From NCBI GenBank assembly GCA_012840085.1, contig DUMB01000081.1:1-64000 (forward strand): a stretch of 64,000 nucleotides of DNA. The letters run 5' to 3'. The translations under genes and the position numbers were made by a program. Positions 16,870-23,868 of this stretch are shown here, piece after piece. The notes beneath the pieces were generated by a model. That model was given only the letters and a program-made list of their open reading frames with translations, had not been told where the DNA came from and ran no database searches. The first letter of the stretch is position 1; each line of letters opens with the position of its first letter. The DNA is from Clostridiaceae bacterium. Its GTDB lineage: Bacteria; Bacillota; Clostridia; Acetivibrionales; DUMB01.

Positions 16870-18011
16870 ATGCAAGAGAGAGACTGTTAGCCTCACTTAA
16901 TCATAAAGAACCTGACAGAGTCCCTTTTGATATAGGCGCTACACCTGTTACCGGGATAGCAAAAACAGCATATGTAAATTTGCTGAAATACCTGGGAATG
17001 CCTGAAGAAGAAATCAGCTTTTTTGATGTGGTTCAGCAAATTGCTGCTCCAAGCGAAGCTTTTTTACAAAAGCTTGATGTAGACGTGAGGAATGTTTCGC
17101 CAAACGCTCCTTCAAACTGGAAGCTGGAAATTCATGAAGAAGGAGAATACAACGTATTCAGAGACCAGTGGAAAATAAAATGGAGAATGCCCAAAAACGG
17201 AGGGTTCTATTTTGATATGGCTGAGCATCCTCTGGCTGATGCTCTTGATGTAGAAGATATTGAAAAATTTGAGTATCCTGATGCTGATGATCCTGTAAGG
17301 TATGAAGGTATACGTGAAAAAGCCCTTGAAATACGCAACAGAGGCTATGGCGTTGTAATGTCCAGCATCTCCGCAGGTATATTCGAGCTTGGAGGATGGC
17401 TGAGAGGATATGCGAATTTCTACGCTGACCTGGCAGGAGATCCGGAAATGGCCTGCAAAGTTATGGATAAGGCTCTCGAAGTGAAAATGAAATACTGGGA
17501 AAAGGTGCTAGATATAGCAGGAGACTTGATTGATGTAGTTCAGGAAGCAGATGACCTTGGAAGCCAGGACAGAATGCTCATATCCCCTGAAATGTACAGA
17601 AAGTATGTAAAACCCAGACATAAAGAGTTGTTCAGCTTTATACACAGCAAAACAGATGCCAAAATATTTGTTCATTCCTGCGGAAGCTTCAGAGAAGTTA
17701 TTCCCGACCTGATAGAAGTAGGTGTAAACATTATTAATCCTGTGCAGTTTAACGTAAACGGCATGGATAGCGCAGGATTAAAAAGGGATTTCGGCAAAGA
17801 TATTGTGTTCTGGGGCGGCGGTGTGGACACTCAGAGGATACTTCCCAAGGGAACTGTTCAGGAAGTCAAGGATTGCGTAAAAAGGCAAATTGAAATTCTG
17901 GCTCCTGGTGGTGGCTTTGTGTTCAACACTGTCCATAACATACAGGCAGATGTACCACCTCAAAATCTTGTTGCCATGTGGGAAGCTCTCCAGGAGTACG
18001 GCAAATATTAA
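16866..18011 (+). CDS. Uroporphyrinogen decarboxylase (UroD/MtaA)-like protein
   Basis: A 381-aa protein of the UroD superfamily (TIM barrel). N-terminal MNARERLLASLNHKEPDRVP and the C-terminal GGGFVFNTVHNIQADVPPQNL are typical of the branch shared with MtaA/CmuA methylcobamide methyltransferases. KIFVHSCGSFREVIPDL holds the His-x-Cys expected for Zn binding in that branch. HemE itself starts differently (the 'RPVW.MRQAGR' motif is missing), so heme synthesis is unlikely. The gene overlaps the transporter ATPase by four bases and precedes a sugar mutarotase. A role with the imported substrate, for example removing a methyl group, is possible, but no corrinoid protein is encoded nearby. The reaction is unknown. 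Confidence 0.82.
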   Translation: MNARERLLASLNHKEPDRVPFDIGATPVTGIAKTAYVNLLKYLGMPEEEISFFDVVQQIAAPSEAFLQKLDVDVRNVSPNAPSNWKLEIHEEGEYNVFRDQWKIKWRMPKNGGFYFDMAEHPLADALDVEDIEKFEYPDADDPVRYEGIREKALEIRNRGYGVVMSSISAGIFELGGWLRGYANFYADLAGDPEMACKVMDKALEVKMKYWEKVLDIAGDLIDVVQEADDLGSQDRMLISPEMYRKYVKPRHKELFSFIHSKTDAKIFVHSCGSFREVIPDLIEVGVNIINPVQFNVNGMDSAGLKRDFGKDIVFWGGGVDTQRILPKGTVQEVKDCVKRQIEILAPGGGFVFNTVHNIQADVPPQNLVAMWEALQEYGKY

Positions 18012-18114
18012 TGGTTCTTCTAAAGCTTAACAGTTATTTAAATCCAGAATAAAAGGCAAGTCACACATCCATATCAGACCGGCGATGTGACTGCTTGAAA
18101 AGGAGTCGTGTCTT

Positions 18115-18591
18115 GTGAAAAAGAACGGTATTCTTAATAAAGAACTTAGTGAAGCCATAGCGGCTATAGGCCATGGTCAGATAATGATGATAGTTGATGC
18201 AGGTTTTCCCATACCTGAAAACGCAAAAAGAATAGATTTGGCCATTGCAAGGGATTTCCCTGATAATGTAACTGTGCTCAAATACATTCTGGACGATTTC
18301 ATCTATGAAAGATGCATTGTTGCTGAGGAGCAGAAACTGTATAATCCCAGGCTCTTTGAAAAGATTTCAGGGCTTATTGACAGGTGTCCTGTTGAAACCA
18401 TACCTCATTCTGAAATATTGGAAAACTATCCTGATAAGGTGAGATTTTTCGTTCGTACCGGATCTTTTGAGCCTTGGGGCAATATCATTCTCTACTCCGG
18501 CATTGACGCACCTGTATGGTTCAAAAAAGAAGGTGTCATAACACCCGATTACTATAAGGAAAGGGCCAGTTACAAGGAAAAAACAAAATAA
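18115..18591 (+). CDS. RbsD/FucU-family sugar mutarotase
   Basis: A 158-aa protein of the D-ribose pyranase/L-fucose mutarotase family. It interconverts ring forms or anomers of a sugar so that the kinase or isomerase receives the correct form. Family marks are LSEAIAAIGHGQIMMIVDAGFPIP (containing the catalytic-region His of GHG) and the C-terminal RTGSFEPWGNIILYSG. It is about 20 residues longer than RbsD, with an extra tail (ITPDYYKERASYKEKTK). GTG start after AAGGAG. It is the last gene of the operon, which has no sugar kinase, so phosphorylation must be encoded elsewhere or not be needed. Confidence 0.88.
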   Translation: MKKNGILNKELSEAIAAIGHGQIMMIVDAGFPIPENAKRIDLAIARDFPDNVTVLKYILDDFIYERCIVAEEQKLYNPRLFEKISGLIDRCPVETIPHSEILENYPDKVRFFVRTGSFEPWGNIILYSGIDAPVWFKKEGVITPDYYKERASYKEKTK

Positions 18592-18660
18592 ACAGAGCAA
18601 GTATTAAATAAATTCTTTTTTTGCAAACAAAATCGTTCGTTACAAAAAAACTAATGAAAA

Positions 18661-18701
18661 AATCCTTTGTAACCTGTATTATAAACGGATTACAAAGGAT
18701 T
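18661..18701 (+). terminator. Terminator of the LacI/ABC/RbsD operon
   Basis: The arms AATCCTTTGTAACC (18661-18674) and GGATTACAAAGGATT (18687-18701) pair over about 14 bp with one bulge, followed by TCTTATTA. The stem is nearly the same as that at 2027-2067, 16.6 kb away. Confidence 0.75.
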
Positions 18702-18843
18702 TCTTATTACTCAGCCCATAATGCTGATAATATTAATTCAAATAATGTATTTTTATATTTACTGTATTTTGCATTTTATATTATATTTTTTATATTCTAT
18801 ATTTAATGAATTTTGTATTTTATATTTATCCAAATAGCATACT

Positions 18844-19599
18844 TCAATAATTTTCTTTGACATATTGAGCCCACTGTTCATATATTTCTTCTTCAGATAC
18901 ACCAAATATTTCTTCATATGCTGAAGGATTCTCTACCAATCTCATGGTTTTATCCATACCATAATTCTTATGAAGAAATTCTATATATGTATAAGAAAAA
19001 GCATAGAGTCCTTTATTACCGAATTTAATAGGGTTGCTTATTTTTGTATCTTCTATATCGGGTACATTTCTCAGCGGATAATTTGGCTTGGCATTACCTG
19101 ATAAATAGCCTGCCAGCCCTTCATTTAAAAACTTCGGCGCTTTTTTGTTTATCTGATAGACCACCGTATGTATATATTCATGTACAACAGCTTGGACTAC
19201 ACTGTTATAGTCATGTACTGATCCCGGATTTAACGGCGAAACAATAATCACTTTATCTCCTATATTATCTCCAATATACCACTCAGGACCTAAAATCATC
19301 CCTAAATAACCATATTTTTTTGCCTGAAAGGTTTTGTGGTCAGGATAAATATATATTTCCGTTTTTTTCGATGGGCTGAAATTCATAGCTGAGTTGATAT
19401 TTTTATAAGTTGTCTCCAAAAGTTCAGCCATGTCTTGCGTAGCATTCTCATCTTGTTTTTCATAATAAAAAATAAAATTATCTGTTTCTTTGTTTACCAT
19501 CTTATTTGTTTTCAGATTAAATGTAGGAATAAACGTAATTATCAACATAAATACCAGTGCCATGATAGTGATTAATAATATTCTTATCTTTTTGGACAT
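18844..19599 (-). CDS. Membrane-anchored zinc metallopeptidase (MA-clan type)
   Basis: A 251-aa protein with an N-terminal transmembrane or signal segment (ILLITIMALVFMLIITFIP). An extracytoplasmic gluzincin-like domain follows. The zinc site is HEYIH (residues 140-144), with a third ligand expected at Glu160 in KFLNEGLAGYLSG, the spacing usual for peptidase-MA-like families. DKVIIVSPLNPGS precedes the active helix. The C-terminal FGVSEEEIYEQWAQYVKEN resembles the tail helix of such proteins. Its target is unknown. GGAG lies seven bases before the ATG. It converges with the operon on the plus strand. Confidence 0.83.
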   Translation of the reverse strand: MSKKIRILLITIMALVFMLIITFIPTFNLKTNKMVNKETDNFIFYYEKQDENATQDMAELLETTYKNINSAMNFSPSKKTEIYIYPDHKTFQAKKYGYLGMILGPEWYIGDNIGDKVIIVSPLNPGSVHDYNSVVQAVVHEYIHTVVYQINKKAPKFLNEGLAGYLSGNAKPNYPLRNVPDIEDTKISNPIKFGNKGLYAFSYTYIEFLHKNYGMDKTMRLVENPSAYEEIFGVSEEEIYEQWAQYVKENY

Positions 19600-19659
19600 A
19601 AATATTCTCCTTTTTCATGCTTAGATTTTTTATGTCTGGAAAATTTCACGCTGAAAAAA

Positions 19660-20133
19660 CTATTCCGGCTTTTTAAGTTCTTTTCTCATTTTGTAATTGA
19701 TTAATTTTTGTCCTCCCCTCTCCACCTTTTGCTTTAGAACAACCTCATAACCTCTCTTTTCAAAAAATGGTTTAGCCGTAATGGATACATCCGATGTTAA
19801 TTCACTAATGCCATGTAAAACTACTTCTTTTTCAATGACATCGGTTAATGCAGTAGCAATACCCTGCCTTTGATAATCCTTGTGAACATAGAGCAAATCA
19901 TAATATCCTTTGTATGTCAGTGATGCAAAACCTGTAATAACTCCATCCTGTTCTGCTACAATATTAAAATTTTCTGATAATCTGCGGTCCCATGCTACTT
20001 TATCAATATCTTTGGGTGCCCATGCATCAACTTCCGCAGCAGAATAATCTCTTAAGTTAATAGTATGAACTGTATTATAGAACAAGTCAATAATTTCTGA
20101 TATATCATTTGGTGAATAGCTCCGGATATACAT
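19660..20133 (-). CDS. GNAT-family N-acetyltransferase
   Basis: A 157-aa acetyltransferase of a subgroup with MYIRSYSPNDISEIIDLFYNTVH at its N-terminus, DLLYVHKDYQRQGIATALTD (RQGIAT acetyl-CoA loop) in the middle and KPFFEKRGYEVV at the end. The substrate is not known. The start is the ATG six bases after GGAG; ten further codons upstream precede that site. The 62-codon remnant at 20160-20348 lies just upstream in the same direction. Confidence 0.88.
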   Translation of the reverse strand: MYIRSYSPNDISEIIDLFYNTVHTINLRDYSAAEVDAWAPKDIDKVAWDRRLSENFNIVAEQDGVITGFASLTYKGYYDLLYVHKDYQRQGIATALTDVIEKEVVLHGISELTSDVSITAKPFFEKRGYEVVLKQKVERGGQKLINYKMRKELKKPE

Positions 20134-20159
20134 CCTGTACTCCTTTTTTAAAACAAGTA

Positions 20160-20348
20160 TCAATATCTTATAATATTTTTTAGTTTTCGTTTTTCGCTCA
20201 ATAGTTTTTCCTTGTTATGTCTGGTGTCGTCCAGTAAAAAGCCTGCCCAGTCCTCGCAAAGTTCCAGGCAGATTCCGGGCCTGCGTTCATCAGGATACTT
20301 TACTTCAAACTGTTTCAAAGGCGCTTTTGCACAGTCCAGTGCCCACAT
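20160..20348 (-). pseudogene. Fragment resembling a putative immunity protein (N-terminal part)
   Basis: About 62 codons that resemble the conserved 'WAxDCAxxVLxxFExxYPxDxRPrxAIExxxxW' block of a family annotated as putative immunity proteins: WALDCAKAPLKQFEVKYPDE, then RRPGICLELCEDWAGFL. The match continues a few codons upstream of the ATG (RTLV), and the rest of the roughly 170-aa family is missing. It is therefore probably a truncated remnant. The family identification is from recalled pattern and is only moderately sure. Confidence 0.45.
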
Positions 20349-20813
20349 TACAAGAGTTCGGCGGTTTTACATATGAATTAATTTTTTTAAATCCTGCAAT
20401 CACTTACTGCCACGTGAAAACAGTACTTTATTTTTTTTATTTGATTTCTACATCTGAAAACATAGCTTTAACTCCTTAAATGTTGTTTCTTGATCTTATA
20501 TTCTATCATATCAGTCTTCTGATTATTAAATCCACTTTATGTTTCTTGCCGTCTGAAAAAGCAGGTACAATGTTGCCTTCAATCTTTTTGCCGTCAACAG
20601 TTATTTACAAACTCCCCTTTCATCAAGCACTTTAATGAACATCGCTACGGCCTGGTCTCTCATTTCAATAGCAGTAGTCAATGCAAGCCTTCATCCTGAC
20701 GACTAAAGTCATGGGCTTTCAACCAAGTATTTCGCAACATGGTTAATACATAAAAAAACAAGCTGTCAGAATGAACGGTGAAAATTGCATATGAGGATAA
20801 TTAAGCATGCAAA
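20349..20813. other. Gene-poor gap made largely of decayed coding sequence
   Basis: No intact gene is present. The minus strand holds a GH94-like C-terminal remnant (20506-20604, separate entry). It also holds a short open stretch ending at 20601 that reads MRDQAVAMFIKVLDERGVCK, of unknown origin. Confidence 0.4.
20506..20604 (-). pseudogene. Remnant resembling the C-terminus of a GH94 disaccharide phosphorylase
   Basis: Thirty-two codons read ITVDGKKIEGNIVPAFSDG then KKHKVDLII before a stop. This matches the usual ending of cellobiose/chitobiose phosphorylases (a 'VDGKxxEGNxIPxFxDGKxHxVxV' tail). A stop codon lies immediately upstream in frame and no further homology was found, so this is only debris of a lost gene. 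Confidence 0.45.
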
Positions 20814-21482
20814 TTACTTCTGCCATACCAATAAATATCTCCAAAAGAGTTTTCGCTTAATTTTTGCTGTTGGTATATGTTTTCTTGCCAATAACCTTAT
20901 TTCATCCATTGTCATATATGTATCATGTTTACTATGCCTTTCCCAGACTTCCTTTGCATGTTCGTCATCTTTTTGAAGCCTGCCGTTTTTTATCAGGTTC
21001 ATTATTATGTTAGGTAAAAAGGCACTGCCCCATATAATATAATCACTTAATGATTTTGCTTTTACAAGGTCTAATATTATGAGTTTACCGCTTTTTTTAA
21101 GTTTATCCTTTGCAAAATTTAAAAGCCACTCATAAGGCAAATGATGTGCTGTAGCTGTGGTTATAATAACATCAAGGCTGTTATTTTCAAATTCCATATC
21201 GAGAATATTTCCGCAAATATACTCAATGTTTTTATTCGGGTGTAACACTTTTGCTTTCTCAATCATTTTATCTGCAAGGTCAACCGCTATTACTCTTTTA
21301 GCTTTTTTGGACAGCATAAATGAAAGTTCACCTTTGCCGCAACCGATGTCAAGGCAAGTCTCAATATTGTCCGGTACAAGCTTTATGAGTTGATTGAAAT
21401 AACAATTATTGTGATTCCATTTCGGCTCATCAAGCTCTGATATTTCATTGAAATCAGTTTTCACAACATTGTAATCTTCCAT
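20814..21482 (-). CDS. Class I SAM-dependent methyltransferase
   Basis: A 222-aa methyltransferase with the Rossmann-fold SAM motifs: ETCLDIGCGKGELSFMLS (motif I), VIAVDLADKMIEKAK (the acidic residue binding the ribose), LDVIITTATAHHLPYEW and SGKLIILDLVK. The C-terminus (KIKRKLFWRYLLVWQK) is basic and may touch the membrane or a nucleic acid. The substrate is unknown. The internal ATG (third residue of the longest frame) is preferred because CGGGGA abuts the first ATG but lies six bases before this one. Confidence 0.88.
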   Translation of the reverse strand: MEDYNVVKTDFNEISELDEPKWNHNNCYFNQLIKLVPDNIETCLDIGCGKGELSFMLSKKAKRVIAVDLADKMIEKAKVLHPNKNIEYICGNILDMEFENNSLDVIITTATAHHLPYEWLLNFAKDKLKKSGKLIILDLVKAKSLSDYIIWGSAFLPNIIMNLIKNGRLQKDDEHAKEVWERHSKHDTYMTMDEIRLLARKHIPTAKIKRKLFWRYLLVWQK

Positions 21483-21550
21483 ATTCATTCCCCGTTTATA
21501 AAACTTAATACTATATAATCTTTATACAAGACCGGGATTATTTAACGGTA

Positions 21551-21781
21551 TTATTCTGATAAGTTCCCATCGCCATAATCTATAATAATTTTTTTACAAT
21601 CATCACAGCAGTATGCTTCAACACATGAACCTTTCAGAAAAGAAAATTCAGACAGAACAATAGCTTCTTTATTAAATATGGCAGCTCCAAAAACTTTTGA
21701 TTTTTTAGGCTTCCAGTTAATCTCTTGTTGACTCTGAATTACTCCATATCTCATATCTTTACCGCAGTAAGGGCATATCAT
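21551..21781 (-). CDS. Small zinc-ribbon protein (PF20097-like)
   Basis: A 76-aa protein starting MICPYCGKDMRYGVIQSQQE and ending with a second Cys pair (YCCDDCKKIIIDYG). Together the pairs make one four-Cys zinc site. A central NWKPKK and a long loop (the variable region of the family) are present. Such proteins are common in Clostridia and have no known function. GGAG lies nine bases before the chosen ATG; 16 more codons upstream precede it. Confidence 0.7.
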   Translation of the reverse strand: MICPYCGKDMRYGVIQSQQEINWKPKKSKVFGAAIFNKEAIVLSEFSFLKGSCVEAYCCDDCKKIIIDYGDGNLSE

Positions 21782-21875
21782 AAAGTTCATCTCCTGAATA
21801 AAAATAGTTTTGTTCGCATTATCTCCCATTTTCTCTGCAAGAAATCTTGCCGTTTCTTATAATCATTTCGTTTTA

Positions 21876-22277
21876 TTAAATCTGCTTGTTCTTTACTCTC
21901 TGTATTAAATCCTCCCCTTTTTCCTTAATTATATCTCTTGTTTTTCTGAAATCCTCAATTGGTCCGCCTGATGGGTCTCCAAGCCCCCAATCTTCTCTGT
22001 GCCGGCATGGTACATAGGGACACTCTACATTGCATCCCATCGTTATCAATATATCTATTTCCGCCGGAATATCACTTAATAGTTTCGGACGGTAGCCGCT
22101 CATATCCACTCCTGCTTCTTCCATTACCTGTACTGCAAGTGGTTTCACTTCAGGGTAATTTTCCGTTCCTGCCGAGTATGCATCCAATACCTCGCTTCCC
22201 AAATTCTTTGCCCACGCTTCTGCCATTTGGGAACGGCAAGAGTTGTGGACACATACAAATGCAACCTTCTTTTTCAT
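21876..22277 (-). CDS. arsC: Arsenate reductase, low-molecular-weight phosphatase type
   Basis: A 133-aa protein that reduces arsenate to arsenite with thioredoxin as electron donor. The phosphatase loop VCVHNSCRSQMAEAW (CX5R) is at the N-terminus. The two redox cysteines sit in MGCNVECPYVPC, and WGLGDPSGGP is the catalytic Asp loop. No arsenite pump or ArsR is in the neighbourhood, so a general LMW phosphatase role is possible though less likely. The ATG at 22277 has GGAG 12 bases upstream, a long spacing; a start at 22301 has no ribosome binding site. Confidence 0.88.
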   Translation of the reverse strand: MKKKVAFVCVHNSCRSQMAEAWAKNLGSEVLDAYSAGTENYPEVKPLAVQVMEEAGVDMSGYRPKLLSDIPAEIDILITMGCNVECPYVPCRHREDWGLGDPSGGPIEDFRKTRDIIKEKGEDLIQRVKNKQI

Positions 22278-22361
22278 ATGACTTTTGTGCTCCTTTTTCA
22301 TCAACGTGATTAAACCTGTACCTTGAGTTGTTGGCTATGAGCTGGAAAGGATACATCACCT

Positions 22362-23552
22362 TCACTCACTTGCTTTGAAATTGTATACGGGGGTTATAAT
22401 ATCAACTATTTCCACAGTATCCTGAATGTTGTTAATAATCTCATCCATAGGCTTGTAGGCCAGAGCACATTCATCCAGCGTTGACTTGTTAACAGTGGTG
22501 GTATATATTCCTTCCATTGTTTTTTTAAATTCTTCAAGACTGATGGTTTGCTTGGCCTTTCTCCTGCTCATCAGCCTTCCTGCCCCGTGGGGCGCAGAGT
22601 AATTCCAGTCTTTATTGCCTTTGCCGATGCAAATAAGGCTTCCGTCCCTCATGTTTATCGGGATCAATACCTTTTCTCCTTTCCGGGCGGAAATAGCGCC
22701 TTTCCTTAAAATCATACAGTCCAAATCAATATAGTTGTGTATAGTTGTAAATTGTTCTTCTATTTCAAACCCCATTCTGTTTATAATCTCGTCAACAATA
22801 GCTTTGCGGTTATATACAGCATACAGCTGTATTATTTTCATGTCATGCAGGTAGTTATTGTAACTTTCCCCCTGTACATAGGCCAATTGTTTGTTGATTT
22901 TGGCCGGGCTGATTTTCTGAATTTCATCCTGGATTTCCTTTTCCCGCCCTTCTGCCTTCAGTTTCTTCACTATTTCAGCCTTTAGCCTGCTTATATCCGT
23001 AAGCTCCTTATAAGCCAATTCCTGATAGTATTCTGCAACCTGCTTTCCCAAATGCCTGCTCCCGGTATGGACAACCAGATATAATGTCCCATTTCTGTCT
23101 TTGTTGACTTCTATAAAGTGGTTTCCGCCTCCTAAAGTACCAATACTCAATCTTGCTCTTTCAAGATCAACATGTTTTTTGCAGACTAAATTGTCAAAAT
23201 CTATTCTCTCAACATATTTATGCTCTTTTTTTCTGATATCAAATCCTGAAGGAATGTAATCATAAATAATTTTATCCAGTTTTTCAAAGTCAATCTTTTT
23301 CTGCTTCAGTTTTATTGTTTCCATGCCGCAACCTATATCCACACCCACCAGATTGGGTACAATTTTATCAGATACAGTCATTGTCGTACCGATAGTGCAA
23401 CCTGCACCGGCATGGGTATCAGGCATAATCCTGATAATACTGTCCTTCACAAATTCCTGGTTGCACAATTCCAGTATTTGAGCCATTGCTTCATTTTCTA
23501 CATTATCAGTGAATACTTTGGCAGTATTATATTTTCCTTTAATTTCCATCAT
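22362..23552 (-). CDS. rtcB: RNA-splicing ligase RtcB
   Basis: A 396-aa GTP- and Mn2+-dependent ligase joining RNA 2',3'-cyclic phosphate and 5'-OH ends, used in RNA repair. The metal and guanylylation motifs are all present: MPDTHAGAGCTIG, VGVDIGCGMET, GTLGGGNHFIEV, HTGSRHLGKQVAEYY and SAPHGAGRLMSR (the last carries the His that accepts GMP). The length matches the short bacterial form. AGGTGA precedes two consecutive ATG codons. No archease gene or RtcR regulator accompanies it in the window. Confidence 0.95.
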   Translation of the reverse strand: MMEIKGKYNTAKVFTDNVENEAMAQILELCNQEFVKDSIIRIMPDTHAGAGCTIGTTMTVSDKIVPNLVGVDIGCGMETIKLKQKKIDFEKLDKIIYDYIPSGFDIRKKEHKYVERIDFDNLVCKKHVDLERARLSIGTLGGGNHFIEVNKDRNGTLYLVVHTGSRHLGKQVAEYYQELAYKELTDISRLKAEIVKKLKAEGREKEIQDEIQKISPAKINKQLAYVQGESYNNYLHDMKIIQLYAVYNRKAIVDEIINRMGFEIEEQFTTIHNYIDLDCMILRKGAISARKGEKVLIPINMRDGSLICIGKGNKDWNYSAPHGAGRLMSRRKAKQTISLEEFKKTMEGIYTTTVNKSTLDECALAYKPMDEIINNIQDTVEIVDIITPVYNFKASE

Positions 23553-23868
23553 ACTTTCACCTGATTCCGTCCATAACCTTTCCTATATAATATCGTAAAA
23601 ATATATGCGCTTACAACATAAAGAAACGACTGCTTCCTGCTCTATATATTATTTTGGACGTAGAAATCGGGCAGATTATCAATTTGAAGAAATAAAAAAA
23701 GCAGTGTGCATGAAAAACGACCACATAATTTGATATGGCCGTTCTTCAACACCCACTTCATTTTTGATATTTAACCTGTCATACATTAACCTGTCTGCCT
23801 GACAGGGGCATATCACTCTTTTGCTACCCCGGCATTTATTTTAGTAACTGTTTTATTGCCACATAAAA
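23553..23868. other. Intergenic gap with small hairpins
   Basis: No gene is supported. An imperfect stem pairs AACGACCACAT with ATATGGCCGTT (about 23714-23742). A 6-bp stem CCTGTC/GACAGG lies at 23790-23806. Either could end transcription of the GH31 gene that stops at 23869. Confidence 0.35.

Noticed and set aside
16866-18011. HemE (heme biosynthesis) for the UroD-like gene
   Set aside because: The HemE N-terminal Arg-rich substrate motif is missing and the gene lies in a sugar transport operon.
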